Below the pieces are notes generated by a model, which saw nothing but the letters and a program-made list of their open reading frames with translations, searched no databases and had not been told where the DNA came from. Of a DNA stretch of 64,000 nucleotides, positions 8,131 to 17,417 are shown one piece after another. Position 1 is the stretch's first letter. Each line of letters starts with the position of its first letter. Origin of the DNA: Halopseudomonas oceani (lineage in GTDB: Bacteria; Pseudomonadota; Gammaproteobacteria; Pseudomonadales; Pseudomonadaceae); NCBI RefSeq assembly GCF_002903165.1, contig NZ_PPSK01000014.1, positions 35,012-99,011 of the forward strand, given 5' to 3'. Both the position numbers and the translations under genes were made by a program.

Positions 8131-9255
8131 ATGTTGCGAGCTGCAATCACCTGGCCAGTTGGCCTGTCCCTGTCCGCGCTTGGCCTGTCGGCTCAGGCCG
8201 AATGGGGTGTCAACATGCGGCGGGGCGTCACTGAAGTCAGTCAGTCCGTGTTCGATCTGCACATGACCATCTTCTGGATCTGCGTGGTCATCGGCATCGT
8301 GGTGTTCGGTGTGATGTTCTGGTCGATGCTGATGCATCGCAAATCCGAGGACAGCAAACCGGCTACCTTCCACGAGCACGTCGGCGTGGAAATTCTCTGG
8401 ACGGTCATTCCGCTGGTCATCCTCATCGTCATGGCGATTCCGGCCACCAAAACCCTGATCGATATCTACGATGCTGACGAAGCCGACGTCGATATTCTGG
8501 TCACCGGTTATCAATGGCGCTGGCAATACCAGTACGTGAACGAAGGGGTCAGCTTCTTCAGCACCCTGACCACGCCCCGGGATGAAATCACCAACGTCAG
8601 CGCCAAGAGCCCCGATTACCTGCTGGAAGTCGACAATCCACTGGTTATCCCGGTCGGCAAGAAGGTGCGCTTCCTGGTGACCGCCTCCGACGTTATCCAC
8701 TCCTGGTGGGTACCTGATTTCGCAGTCAAGAAAGACGCCATCCCCGGCTTTATCAACGAGGCCTGGACCCGGGTTGAAGAGCCCGGCATCTATCGCGGTC
8801 AGTGCACCGAACTGTGCGGCAAGGACCACGGTTTCATGCCGGTGGTGGTACAGGTGCTGCCACAGGATGAATACGATGCCTGGCTGGCAGAGCAGAAAGC
8901 AGCGGCCGCCAGAGAGGCCGAACTGCGCGAGAAAGACTGGACGCTGGCAGAGCTGGTCGAGCGCGGCGAAAAAGTCTACGCCACCGCCTGCGCCTCCTGC
9001 CACCAACCCAACGGCGAAGGCCTACCTCCGATGTTCCCGGCCCTCAAGGGCAGCCCCGTCGTTACCCAGGACATGGCAGAGCACCTGAATGTAGTACTGC
9101 ACGGGCGGCCCGGCACCGCCATGGCAGCCTTCGGCAAGCAGCTGTCTGAAGTCGACGTCGCTGCCGTGATCACCTTCGAGCGCAACGCCTGGGGCAACGA
9201 CACCGGCGAAATGCTCTCCCCCGTCGATGTGCTGAAAGCCAAAGAAGGCCAATAG
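8131..9255 (+). CDS. coxB: Cytochrome c oxidase subunit II with fused cytochrome c domain
   Basis: The 374-residue protein carries a signal or first hydrophobic segment (residues 1-24), two transmembrane helices (about 47-70 and 90-110), a periplasmic cupredoxin domain and a C-terminal cytochrome c domain. The CuA ligands are visible: H190 (DVIHSWW), C225 and C229 (QCTELCGKDHG), H233 and M236. Heme c attaches at CASCH (C287, C290, H291). It takes electrons from cytochrome c and passes them to subunit I. ATG 8131 is chosen because AAAGGGGAA precedes it and the signal sequence begins there; the in-frame ORF extends upstream to 7984, through the repeat. First gene of the oxidase cluster. Confidence 0.95.
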   Translation: MLRAAITWPVGLSLSALGLSAQAEWGVNMRRGVTEVSQSVFDLHMTIFWICVVIGIVVFGVMFWSMLMHRKSEDSKPATFHEHVGVEILWTVIPLVILIVMAIPATKTLIDIYDADEADVDILVTGYQWRWQYQYVNEGVSFFSTLTTPRDEITNVSAKSPDYLLEVDNPLVIPVGKKVRFLVTASDVIHSWWVPDFAVKKDAIPGFINEAWTRVEEPGIYRGQCTELCGKDHGFMPVVVQVLPQDEYDAWLAEQKAAAAREAELREKDWTLAELVERGEKVYATACASCHQPNGEGLPPMFPALKGSPVVTQDMAEHLNVVLHGRPGTAMAAFGKQLSEVDVAAVITFERNAWGNDTGEMLSPVDVLKAKEGQ

Positions 9256-9265
9256 GAGACCTGCC

Positions 9266-10849
9266 ATGAGTGCTGTGATCGATACCCATCACCACGACCA
9301 TGCCCACGGTCCGGCCAAGGGCCTGATGCGCTGGGTGCTGACGACCAACCACAAGGACATCGGCACCATGTACCTGTGGTTCAGCTTTGCCATGTTCCTG
9401 CTCGGCGGCTCGATGGCCATGGTCATTCGTGCCGAACTGTTCCAGCCGGGCCTGCAGCTGGTGCAGCCCGAGTTCTTCAACCAGATGACCACCACCCACG
9501 GCCTGATCATGGTGTTCGGCGCGGTCATGCCCGCCTTCGTCGGCCTAGCTAACTGGATGATTCCCCTGATGATCGGCGCGCCAGACATGGCCCTGCCGCG
9601 GATGAACAATTTCAGCTTCTGGCTGCTGCCGATGGCCTTCGGGCTGCTGGTATCGACATTGTTCATGGAAGGGGGCGGCCCGAACTTCGGCTGGACCTTC
9701 TATGCACCGCTGTCGACCACCTACGCGCCGCCCAGCGTCACCTTTTTCATCTTCGCCATTCACCTGGCGGGCATCAGCTCGATCATGGGCGCAATCAACA
9801 TCATCGCGACCATCCTCAACCTGCGCGCCCCCGGCATGACGTTGATGAAGATGCCGCTGTTCGTCTGGACCTGGCTGATTACCGCCTTCCTGCTGATCGC
9901 CGTCATGCCGGTACTGGCCGGCGTGGTGACCATGATGCTGATGGACATCCACTTCGGTACCAGTTTCTTCAATGCGGCCGGCGGCGGCGACCCGGTCATG
10001 TTCCAGCACATTTTCTGGTTCTTCGGCCATCCCGAGGTCTACATCATGATCCTGCCGGCGTTCGGTGCGGTCAGCCAGATCATCCCGACATTCAGCCGCA
10101 AGCCGCTGTTCGGGTATACCTCGATGGTCTACGCCACCGCGTCGATCGCCTTCCTGTCGTTTATCGTCTGGGCGCACCACATGTTCACCGTCGGTATTCC
10201 GATTACCGGCGAGCTGTTCTTCATGTACGCCACCATGCTGATCGCCGTCCCGACCGGGGTGAAGGTATTCAACTGGGTGACCACCATGTTCCGCGGCGCG
10301 CTGACCTTTGAAGCGCCCATGCTGTTCGCCGTGGCCTTCGTCATCCTGTTCACCATCGGCGGTTTCTCCGGCCTGATGCTGGCGATTGCGCCGGCCGACT
10401 TCCAGTATCACGACACCTATTTTGTTGTCGCACACTTCCACTACGTGCTGGTGCCGGGTGCGATCTTCGGCATCTTCGCCTCGGCTTACTACTGGCTGCC
10501 CAAGTGGACCGGCCACATGTACGACGAGACGCTGGCCAAGACCCATTTCTGGATGAGCTTCATCGGCATGAACCTGGCGTTCTTCCCGATGCACTTTGTC
10601 GGTCTGGCCGGGATGCCCCGGCGGATTCCCGATTACAACGTGATGTTCGCCAACTTCAACATGCTGTCGTCGATTGGTGCCTTCATGTTCGGGGTTACTC
10701 AGTTGCTGTTTTTGTTCATCGTCATCAAGTGCATCAAGGGTGGCAAGAAGGCAGCAGCCAACCCGTGGGAGGGCGCCGAAGGGCTGGAGTGGACGGTGCC
10801 GTCACCTGCGCCCTATCACACCTTCACCACCCCACCCGAGGTGAAATGA
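9266..10849 (+). CDS. ctaD: Cytochrome c oxidase subunit I
   Basis: The 527-residue, about 12-helix inner membrane protein holds heme a and the heme a3-CuB centre that reduces oxygen and pumps protons. Visible signatures are the heme a ligand in TTHGLIMVFG, the CuB and cross-link motif GHPEVYIMILPAFG, the paired histidines in WAHHMFTVG, and the heme ligands in AHFHYVLVPG. The tyrosine of GHPEVY marks an A-type heme-copper oxidase. It begins 10 nt after coxB behind a GGAG ribosome site. Length is standard. Confidence 0.97.
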   Translation: MSAVIDTHHHDHAHGPAKGLMRWVLTTNHKDIGTMYLWFSFAMFLLGGSMAMVIRAELFQPGLQLVQPEFFNQMTTTHGLIMVFGAVMPAFVGLANWMIPLMIGAPDMALPRMNNFSFWLLPMAFGLLVSTLFMEGGGPNFGWTFYAPLSTTYAPPSVTFFIFAIHLAGISSIMGAINIIATILNLRAPGMTLMKMPLFVWTWLITAFLLIAVMPVLAGVVTMMLMDIHFGTSFFNAAGGGDPVMFQHIFWFFGHPEVYIMILPAFGAVSQIIPTFSRKPLFGYTSMVYATASIAFLSFIVWAHHMFTVGIPITGELFFMYATMLIAVPTGVKVFNWVTTMFRGALTFEAPMLFAVAFVILFTIGGFSGLMLAIAPADFQYHDTYFVVAHFHYVLVPGAIFGIFASAYYWLPKWTGHMYDETLAKTHFWMSFIGMNLAFFPMHFVGLAGMPRRIPDYNVMFANFNMLSSIGAFMFGVTQLLFLFIVIKCIKGGKKAAANPWEGAEGLEWTVPSPAPYHTFTTPPEVK

Positions 10850-10864
10850 GCGGAGGCGCTGGCC

Positions 10865-11431
10865 ATGAGCGAGCAGCAGTCCAACAAACCGGTAGTCATG
10901 CGTCTGGTTCTGACCGTGGTCGGCATGTTTGCCTTCGGCTTTCTGATGGTGCCGTTGTATGACGTGATGTGCGATGCCCTGGGCATCAACGGTAAGACCA
11001 GCGGCACCGCCTATCAGCAGGAAGTGGAGCACATCGACGACAGCCGAACGCTGCGGGTGCAGTTCGTCACGACCCGGGCGCAGGGCATGTCCTGGGACTT
11101 CAGTCCGAATGCTGAGCAACTGAGCCTGCATCCGGGGGAAACCCGCGAGATGCTGTTCTATGCCCACAACCCGACTGACCGGCCGATGGTAGCGCAAGCC
11201 ATTCCCAGCGTTTCGCCATCCAAGGCCGCTGCTTTTTTTCACAAGACCGAATGCTTCTGTTTTACCCAGCAGGTGTTGCAACCGGGGGAAAGCGTGGAGA
11301 TGCCGGTGCGCTTCATTGTCGACCCGGCCCTGCCAGTCGACGTGAAACACCTGACTCTGGCCTACACCCTGTTTGATGTTTCGGAGCGGATGCCTGACAA
11401 GCTGGCGAGCGCGTCAGCCCAGGCTCACTGA
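10865..11431 (+). CDS. ctaG: Cytochrome c oxidase assembly protein CtaG/Cox11
   Basis: The 188-residue protein has one N-terminal transmembrane helix (about residues 14-34) and a periplasmic immunoglobulin-like domain. The copper-binding pair appears in HKTECFCFTQQ (CFC motif) in the second half. Cox11 inserts copper into the CuB site of subunit I. It lies 15 nt after ctaD and 29 nt before coxC, so it is probably co-transcribed. Length agrees with the family. Confidence 0.95.
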   Translation: MSEQQSNKPVVMRLVLTVVGMFAFGFLMVPLYDVMCDALGINGKTSGTAYQQEVEHIDDSRTLRVQFVTTRAQGMSWDFSPNAEQLSLHPGETREMLFYAHNPTDRPMVAQAIPSVSPSKAAAFFHKTECFCFTQQVLQPGESVEMPVRFIVDPALPVDVKHLTLAYTLFDVSERMPDKLASASAQAH

Positions 11432-11460
11432 GCACGATTGCCGGATAAGGAGAACAACAG

Positions 11461-12348
11461 ATGGCCAATCACGAAACCTATTATGTCCCGGCACAGAGCA
11501 AGTGGCCGATCATAGCCTCGGTCGGCCTGCTACTGACCGTCTTTGGCGGCGGCAGCATGATGAATGGCGATACCGCAGGTGCTGGTGGCAGCCTAGGTAA
11601 ATGGATCTTCTTTGCCGGCGCCCTGACCATTGCCTACATGATGTTCGGCTGGTTCAGCAACGTTGTGAAGGAAAGCCGCGAGGGGCTCTACAGCGCGCAG
11701 ATGGATCGTTCGTTCCGAATGGGCATGGGCTGGTTCATCTTTTCCGAAGTGATGTTCTTTGCCGCGTTCTTCGGTGCCCTGTTCTACGTGCGCACCTTCG
11801 CCGGCCCGTGGCTCGGCGGCGAAGGTGACAAGGGCGTTGCCAACATGCTGTGGCCGGAGTTCAGCTTCCAGTGGCCGCTGATGGTCAACCCCGATCCGGC
11901 TGCCTTCCCCGGCCCGAAAGAGGTGATCAGTGCCTGGCAACTGCCGCTGCTCAACACCATCCTGCTGATCTCCTCCAGCGTGACGGTGACCTTCGCCCAC
12001 CATGCCTTACGGGCTGACAAACGGGCCGCCACCAAAGTCTGGCTTGGTCTGACGGTGGCGCTGGGCACCGCGTTTCTGATACTTCAGGCGCTGGAATACC
12101 AGCACGCCTATCACGACCTGGGGCTGACCCTGAACTCCGGCATTTACGGCGCGACCTTCTTCATGCTGACCGGTTTCCACGGCGCCCACGTCACCATGGG
12201 CACGCTGATTCTGGCGATCATGCTGATCCGCATCACCAAAGGCCACTTCACGCCCCAACATCATTTCGGCTTCGAGGCGGCCAGCTGGTACTGGCACTTC
12301 GTAGATGTAGTCTGGGTCGGCCTGTTCATCTTCGTATACATCTTCTAA
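11461..12348 (+). CDS. coxC: Cytochrome c oxidase subunit III
   Basis: The 295-residue protein has about seven transmembrane helices. Family segments are seen in SREGLYS, FIFSEVMFFAAFFGALFY and GFHGAHVTMG, with the C-terminal WYWHFVDVVWVGLF. Subunit III stabilises the oxidase and its proton uptake. An AAGGAG ribosome site precedes the ATG. It ends 21 nt before the convergent small DUF2909 gene, which probably ends the first transcription segment of the cluster. Confidence 0.96.
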   Translation: MANHETYYVPAQSKWPIIASVGLLLTVFGGGSMMNGDTAGAGGSLGKWIFFAGALTIAYMMFGWFSNVVKESREGLYSAQMDRSFRMGMGWFIFSEVMFFAAFFGALFYVRTFAGPWLGGEGDKGVANMLWPEFSFQWPLMVNPDPAAFPGPKEVISAWQLPLLNTILLISSSVTVTFAHHALRADKRAATKVWLGLTVALGTAFLILQALEYQHAYHDLGLTLNSGIYGATFFMLTGFHGAHVTMGTLILAIMLIRITKGHFTPQHHFGFEAASWYWHFVDVVWVGLFIFVYIF

Positions 12349-12369
12349 GCAATGCGGGCGCGCATGTTT

Positions 12370-12582
12370 TCAATGCAGCCAGGGCGTATTCCAGACCAGG
12401 TTGCCCGACCAGAAGCCCCAGGCGATCAGGCCTACCAGCAGGATCGTCAGGGTGATGCGCACGCTCAGGGCGGTAACCAGTCGTCCGCTCCCGTCACTGT
12501 CCTTCATCAGGAAAAACAGCCCGCTAAACAGACTGATCACAATCAGCACCAGCAGGATCAAAATGGCCAATTTGAGCCACAT
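12370..12582 (-). CDS. Twin transmembrane protein, DUF2909 type
   Basis: The 70-residue protein consists of two hydrophobic helices (about residues 4-28 and 42-62) separated by a short polar loop (KDSDGSG). Small proteins of this type sit within cox clusters of gammaproteobacteria, between coxC and SURF1, which suggests a role in oxidase assembly or stability, though none is proven. ATG 12582 is preceded by GGGGA. The ORF is open further upstream to 12774, but that part reads as antisense to SURF1. It is divergent from SURF1 by about 50 bp. Confidence 0.8.
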   Translation of the reverse strand: MWLKLAILILLVLIVISLFSGLFFLMKDSDGSGRLVTALSVRITLTILLVGLIAWGFWSGNLVWNTPWLH

Positions 12583-12634
12583 GGCCGTCCCCTTCTTGTT
12601 GTTATGGTCGGCTCCAGTATAGCGAGGGCAGACC

Positions 12635-13399
12635 ATGCTGCTTGCTGAGTCCTCCCTGCGCGGCCGGCGTTTCGCGCCAGGCTGGCCGCTCTGGCTGTTC
12701 ACCTTGCTTCTGCTGCCGGTGTTGCTCGGCCTTGGCAGCTGGCAACTGCAGCGGGCGACGGAAAAGCGCGCCATGCAGGCGTCGATTGATGCCCTGCATC
12801 AGACCCCGGCACGGCCAGTCGCAGCCTTCGCGCAGACGCAGCCGTCCGACTGGCAGCCGTTGATTCTACGCGGCCAACTGGACCCTCGGCATATCTGGCT
12901 GCTCGACAACCGGACCCGTGACGGGCGCGCCGGTGTCGAGGTCCTGCAGGCCTTCCAAGACACCAGTGGCCGTTGGCTGCTGGTCAACCGGGGCTGGCTG
13001 GCCTGGCCCGACCGGCGCCAGCTACCACAGGTGACGACACCCGCTGGCGAGCTGCAACTGCTGGCCGAAAAGCTGCCCGCCAAGGGCGCTGGCTGGCGCC
13101 CCGGCAATCATCAATGCAACGCGCAGCGCGGCCCCTGTGTGCTGGCTCAGCTCGACCTGGCAGCGTTGCGCGAGGAGTCCGGTATTGCCCTGCAAGACTG
13201 GAGCGTCCGTCTGACTGGCGAAGGCTCAACCGCTGCGCTGCAGCTCGAGTGGCCGGCGCTGCCGATGAGCGCCAGCCGCCATACCGGGTATGCAATCCAG
13301 TGGTTCAGCCTTGCCGCAGCGCTGATCACACTGTTTATCTGGGCCGGTTTTCGGCCTGACCATCGGGGGAATAATAATGATGAGCCTGACCGAGCCTGA
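12635..13399 (+). CDS. SURF1 family oxidase assembly protein
   Basis: The 254-residue protein has the SURF1 plan: an N-terminal helix (about residues 18-38, ending in GSWQLQRA), a periplasmic domain containing LLVNRGWL, and a C-terminal helix (about 222-243) preceded by HTGYAIQWF. SURF1 supports insertion of heme A into subunit I. It begins about 52 nt upstream-divergent from the DUF2909 gene and overlaps the next gene by 23 nt, indicating an operon with the Sco-like protein, ctaA, ctaB and sco. Confidence 0.92.
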   Translation: MLLAESSLRGRRFAPGWPLWLFTLLLLPVLLGLGSWQLQRATEKRAMQASIDALHQTPARPVAAFAQTQPSDWQPLILRGQLDPRHIWLLDNRTRDGRAGVEVLQAFQDTSGRWLLVNRGWLAWPDRRQLPQVTTPAGELQLLAEKLPAKGAGWRPGNHQCNAQRGPCVLAQLDLAALREESGIALQDWSVRLTGEGSTAALQLEWPALPMSASRHTGYAIQWFSLAAALITLFIWAGFRPDHRGNNNDEPDRA

Positions 13400-13979
13400 C
13401 CAGACCCGACAACGCCCGCGCGGCCAGCTCAAGCTGCTGGCCGTGATTGCCGTAGTCGTAGTACCCATTCTGATCGCCGCGCTGATGGCGCACTTTCGCA
13501 TCGGCGTACCTCAGGCGCACTCGAACAAATCCGCCATGGTTGAACCGGCCGTTCAGGTTAGCGACTGGCAGCTGGCGCTGGATCCGCTCGGCTACGGCGC
13601 ACCCTGGCGGCTGGTGGTGACGCATACAGGCGCCTGCGAGCGCGAGTGCATGGCGCTGATCCACGAAGCACGGCAGATCAACGTGGCCGTCGGCCGCGAG
13701 GCAGATCGCGTTGAGCATGTACTGGCCTCTCCAGTTGCCCTGCGTGACGATGAGCTTGCCCGGCTGGAGACCGCATTCCCTCGGCTCCAGCGCACCCGCT
13801 TCGACAGCAACGCCTACCTGCACAGCCTGCAGACTCAGCCCGACAGCTGGTTGATCGGTCCACAGCTATGGCTGGTTGACCCGCTGGGGCGGGTAGTGTT
13901 GCACCACAGCAACAGCCAGCCCGGCAAAGACCTGCTAGATGACCTCAAGCGATTGCTGAAACTCTCGAAGGTGGGCTGA
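13377..13979 (+). CDS. Membrane-anchored Sco-like protein of the cox cluster
   Basis: The 200-residue protein has an N-terminal transmembrane anchor (about residues 19-41) and a periplasmic domain of thioredoxin-like layout. A CxxxC motif is present (GACERECMALI), the same spacing as the copper-binding cysteines of Sco proteins. The end reads PQLWLVDPLGRVVLHH, like the late strands of that fold. Overall similarity to Sco is low. It sits between SURF1 (23-nt overlap) and ctaA (3-nt gap). A role in copper or thiol chemistry during CuA assembly is inferred; such proteins are usually annotated as hypothetical. Confidence 0.7.
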   Translation: MMSLTEPDQTRQRPRGQLKLLAVIAVVVVPILIAALMAHFRIGVPQAHSNKSAMVEPAVQVSDWQLALDPLGYGAPWRLVVTHTGACERECMALIHEARQINVAVGREADRVEHVLASPVALRDDELARLETAFPRLQRTRFDSNAYLHSLQTQPDSWLIGPQLWLVDPLGRVVLHHSNSQPGKDLLDDLKRLLKLSKVG

Positions 13980-13982
13980 GCC

Positions 13983-15068
13983 ATGCGCAAACCGGGCTAC
14001 AAACTCGCTCTGGCAGGGACCGCACTCTGCTTTATCGTCGTGATTCTCGGTGCCTACACCCGGCTGGTTCACGCCGGACTCGGTTGCCCTGACTGGCCCG
14101 GCTGTTACGGTTTTCTGACCGTACCGCAGAGCGATCATGCGCTGGAGGCAGCGCAGCTGCGCTTCCCGGACGACCCGGTAGAGGCCTTCAAGGCCTGGGC
14201 CGAAATGATCCACCGCTACGCCGCCGGGACACTCGGTCTGGTCATTCTCAGCCTGGCGCTGATCGCTATCAGGCAACGCCGCAACCCCGACTACCCTACT
14301 GGTTTGTGCCTTGGCCTGCTGGCGCTGGTGGTGTGTCAGGCGCTGTTCGGCATGTGGACCGTTACCCTCAAGCTCTGGCCACAGGTGGTGACCGCACACC
14401 TGCTCGGCGGCTTCGCCACCCTGAGCCTGCTACTGCTGCTGGTGTTGCGACTGTCCGGTCGCCTGCCAGCGCTCATGCCAAGCCGAGCACTGGTACGGCT
14501 GCGCACGCTGGCAAAGTTGACGCTGGCGGTGGTGATCCTGCAAATCATGCTCGGCGGCTGGACCAGTACCAACTACGCGGCAGTGGCCTGCATCGACCTG
14601 CCGACCTGCCACGGCGAGTGGTGGCCGGAGATGGATTTTCACACCGGGTTTAACCTGCTGCACCAGGAAATCGGCCCGAACTACCTTGGCGGCATGCTGG
14701 AAGGACCGGGGCGCACCGCCATCCATTTCACCCACCGCCTGGGTGCGCTGCTGACCTCTTTCTTTGTGCTGCTGCTCGGCTGGCAGCTCTGGCGGGCGCG
14801 ACTGCGTGGGCTTTCCGTCCTGCTGTGCCTGGCCCTGATGGCGCAGGTCAGTCTCGGCATCACCAACGTACTGGCAGCGCTGCCGCTAGCAGTGGCCGTT
14901 GCGCACAATGGCATGGCCGCCTTGTTGCTGCTTTGCACCCTGACCGTCAACTACCGGGTGCGCGCACCGGCACCGGCGCGGGTAAAACTGATAGCCAAAC
15001 CACAGCACGCGCTGGCGGGTCGGCTGCTGGGCAGCCATACTGCGAGAACAACAACACAGGTGCGCTAA
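13983..15068 (+). CDS. ctaA: Heme A synthase, COX15/CtaA family
   Basis: The 361-residue protein has about eight transmembrane helices and oxidises the C8 methyl group of heme O to make heme A. Conserved histidines are visible in EMIHRYAAGTLG, VVTAHLLGGF, HFTHRLGALL and AVAHNGMAALL. A cysteine pair in the first periplasmic loop (GLGCPDWPGCYG) and one in the second half (CIDLPTC) fit the family. It is followed 24 nt later by ctaB, the preceding enzyme of the pathway. The C-terminal tail is somewhat longer than in the shortest homologues. Confidence 0.94.
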   Translation: MRKPGYKLALAGTALCFIVVILGAYTRLVHAGLGCPDWPGCYGFLTVPQSDHALEAAQLRFPDDPVEAFKAWAEMIHRYAAGTLGLVILSLALIAIRQRRNPDYPTGLCLGLLALVVCQALFGMWTVTLKLWPQVVTAHLLGGFATLSLLLLLVLRLSGRLPALMPSRALVRLRTLAKLTLAVVILQIMLGGWTSTNYAAVACIDLPTCHGEWWPEMDFHTGFNLLHQEIGPNYLGGMLEGPGRTAIHFTHRLGALLTSFFVLLLGWQLWRARLRGLSVLLCLALMAQVSLGITNVLAALPLAVAVAHNGMAALLLLCTLTVNYRVRAPAPARVKLIAKPQHALAGRLLGSHTARTTTQVR

Positions 15069-15092
15069 ACGTACCGACAGGGGGAACAGACC

Positions 15093-15998
15093 ATGGCGAG
15101 CATCTCTCACGCGGCGCAGGTCAGGGCTGGCTGGCGCGACTATCTGGAGCTGACCAAACCCAAGGTCGTCGCCCTGATGATCATCACCTCGGCCATCGGC
15201 ATGCTACTGGCCAGCGAGCAGGCAGTACCCTGGAGCACCCTGCTGCTCGGCAATCTCGGCATCGCCCTGTGCGCTGGTTCTGCCGCTGCGGTGAATCACG
15301 TGGTCGACCGCCGGATCGACATTCATATGGCGCGTACTCAGCGGCGCCCACTGGCGCAGGGCCGCGTCGAGCCGCTGGACGCAGTGCTGTTCGCCATCCT
15401 GCTCGGCAGCGCCGGGCTGGCGGTCCTGCTGTCATGGACCAACGCGCTCACGGCGTTACTGACCTTGGCGTCGCTGCTCGGCTATGCACTGATTTACACA
15501 GCCTTTCTCAAGCGCGCAACGCCGCAAAACATCGTCATTGGCGGTGTCGCCGGCGCGGCTCCGCCGCTGCTTGGCTGGACCGCCGTCACCGGGCAGATAC
15601 AAGCCGAAGGGTTACTGCTTGTGCTGATCATCTTCGCCTGGACACCGCCGCACTTCTGGGCCCTGGCGATTCATCGCAAGGCAGAATATGCCAAGGTAGA
15701 CATTCCAATGCTGCCGGTTACGCACGGCGAGCACTACACCAAGCTGCACATTCTGCTGTATACCTTTATCCTGCTCGCTGTGAGCCTGTTGCCGTTCGTG
15801 ATCCACATGAGCGGCCCGCTCTATCTGGTGGCCGCAGTGGCGCTGGGCCTGCGCTTTATCGACTGGGCCATCGCCCTGCTGCGCGACAGCCGTCCGCACG
15901 CGGCCATCAAGACCTTCAAGTATTCACTGTGGTACCTACTGTGGCTATTTGTAGCCCTGTTGCTGGACCACTATATCGAGGTGGCTGGATGGCTTTGA
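15093..15998 (+). CDS. ctaB: Protoheme IX farnesyltransferase (heme O synthase)
   Basis: The 301-residue UbiA-family integral membrane protein has about nine helices. The prenyl-diphosphate binding motif is NHVVDRRID followed by [11 protein letters not shown], and the second polar loop motif [15 protein letters not shown] is present. It adds farnesyl to heme B to give heme O, the substrate of CtaA. Its end overlaps the sco start by 10 nt. The gene is also called cyoE when it serves a quinol oxidase; here the context is the aa3 oxidase. Confidence 0.95.
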   Translation: MASISHAAQVRAGWRDYLELTKPKVVALMIITSAIGMLLASEQAVPWSTLLLGNLGIALCAGSAAAVNHVVDRRIDIHMARTQRRPLAQGRVEPLDAVLFAILLGSAGLAVLLSWTNALTALLTLASLLGYALIYTAFLKRATPQNIVIGGVAGAAPPLLGWTAVTGQIQAEGLLLVLIIFAWTPPHFWALAIHRKAEYAKVDIPMLPVTHGEHYTKLHILLYTFILLAVSLLPFVIHMSGPLYLVAAVALGLRFIDWAIALLRDSRPHAAIKTFKYSLWYLLWLFVALLLDHYIEVAGWL

Positions 15999-16624
15999 CC
16001 GGGGTACAGAAAACCGTACTGGTGTGCGTGGCCAGCATTGCGCTGGTAGTGGGAGCAGTCGTCAACAAGGTGATGCAACCAGCGCCGCTGGATCGCACCT
16101 CACTGCAACAGGCAGGTATCTACCTGTTCGACAATCCAAGGCCGATTCCCGACATCCGCCTGCAATCGGCAGCAGCCCAGCCTTGGGGGCGCGACAACCT
16201 GAATGGCCAGTGGGACCTGCTGTTTTTCGGCTACACCTTCTGCCCTGACATCTGCCCGACCACTCTGGCAGAGCTACGGCAGTTGATGCAAAAGCTGCCC
16301 GAGACTGCTCGCAGCCAACTGCAGGTTACGTTTATCAGCGTTGATCCGAACCGCGACACGCCGGAGCAGATGGCAACCTATCTGAACTTTTTCAACGCCG
16401 GCTTCGCTGGCGCAACCGGCGAGTCAGAGCAGTTGGCAACACTGGCCAAGGCCCTGTCGATCGCCTATATCGAGCCGGACACCAGCAGCGAAAACTACTT
16501 GGTCGATCACAGCGGTCAGGTGGTGATTGTTGATCCCAGCGGCCGCTACGTCGGCTTTATCCGGCCGCCTCTGGACACCGACAAACTGGCCCAGTGGCTG
16601 CCACGGATAATGAGCGCGGAATAG
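15989..16624 (+). CDS. SCO1/SenC copper chaperone
   Basis: The 211-residue protein has an N-terminal anchor (about residues 9-27) and a periplasmic thioredoxin-fold domain. The copper ligands are C85 and C89 in FCPDICPT and the histidine of YLVDHSG near residue 174. It delivers copper to, or reduces, the CuA site of CoxB. ATG 15989 overlaps the ctaB stop by 10 nt; the same frame stays open upstream across ctaB, which is a high-GC artefact and not a fusion. It ends 7 nt from the convergent znuB. Confidence 0.93.
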   Translation: MALTGVQKTVLVCVASIALVVGAVVNKVMQPAPLDRTSLQQAGIYLFDNPRPIPDIRLQSAAAQPWGRDNLNGQWDLLFFGYTFCPDICPTTLAELRQLMQKLPETARSQLQVTFISVDPNRDTPEQMATYLNFFNAGFAGATGESEQLATLAKALSIAYIEPDTSSENYLVDHSGQVVIVDPSGRYVGFIRPPLDTDKLAQWLPRIMSAE

Positions 16625-16631
16625 GCTCTGG

Positions 16632-17417
16632 TCAGGCGCGGCGAGGGATCGCCAGCGCCAGCATGAACATCGCCGCTGCGCAGACCACAATCGAAGGTCC
16701 TGCCGGGGTATCCAACTGCCAGGACAGCGCCAGACCACCGAGCACCGCCAGCATGCCGAGCACGCTGGCACCCAATGCCATCTGCTCCGGCGTACGCGCA
16801 TGACGCTGCGCCGCCGCTGGCGGAATGATCAGCAGCGAGGTAATCAGCAGCACGCCCACTACCTTCATCGCCACCGCAATGACGATGGCGATCAGCAGCA
16901 TCAAGGCAAGCCGGATCGCCGTTACCGGCAACCCCTCAACCCGCGCCAGCTCCTCATGTACGGTAATCGACAGCAGACTGCGCCAAAGCAGACTCATCAG
17001 GACCAGCACGACCATCAGGCCACCCAGCATCCAGCCGAGTTCATTCAGACTAATGGCGAGCAGATCCCCGAACAGATACGCCATCAGGTCAACCCGGACG
17101 TTTTCGGTCAGCGCCAGTACCACCAGTCCAAGCGACAGGGTACTGTGCGCCAGAATCCCCAGCAGGGTATCGCTGGCCAGCCATTCCTTGTGCTGCAGGG
17201 CGACCAGCAGCACCGCGATCAACACACAGCCTACCGTCACCGCCAGCGTCAGATTGATGTCCAGCAACATGCCCAGCGCGACGCCGAGCAGCGCCGAGTG
17301 TGAAAGCGTGTCACCGAAATAGGCCATCCGCCGCCAGACCACAAAGGAACCCAGCGGACCGGCCACCAGCGCCAGCGCCAGCCCGGCCAACAGCGCGTAA
17401 ACAAGAAAATCAGGCAT
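16632..17417 (-). CDS. znuB: Zinc ABC transporter permease
   Basis: The 261-residue protein is an ABC-3 family permease with about eight hydrophobic helices and the motif [14 protein letters not shown] near residue 36. It forms the inner-membrane channel for zinc delivered by ZnuA and powered by ZnuC. Its start overlaps the znuC stop by 8 nt, so zur-znuC-znuB are translated as a unit. Length is normal. Confidence 0.94.
   Translation of the reverse strand: MPDFLVYALLAGLALALVAGPLGSFVVWRRMAYFGDTLSHSALLGVALGMLLDINLTLAVTVGCVLIAVLLVALQHKEWLASDTLLGILAHSTLSLGLVVLALTENVRVDLMAYLFGDLLAISLNELGWMLGGLMVVLVLMSLLWRSLLSITVHEELARVEGLPVTAIRLALMLLIAIVIAVAMKVVGVLLITSLLIIPPAAAQRHARTPEQMALGASVLGMLAVLGGLALSWQLDTPAGPSIVVCAAAMFMLALAIPRRA

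Noticed and set aside
9545..10594. A 349-codon minus-strand frame within ctaD
   Set aside because: Antisense shadow of cytochrome oxidase subunit I; translation has no domain character.
14825..16624. A 599-codon open frame covering ctaB and the Sco gene
   Set aside because: The first two thirds lie out of frame inside ctaB, whose own frame has clear UbiA motifs. Only the last 211 codons are Sco, starting at 15989.
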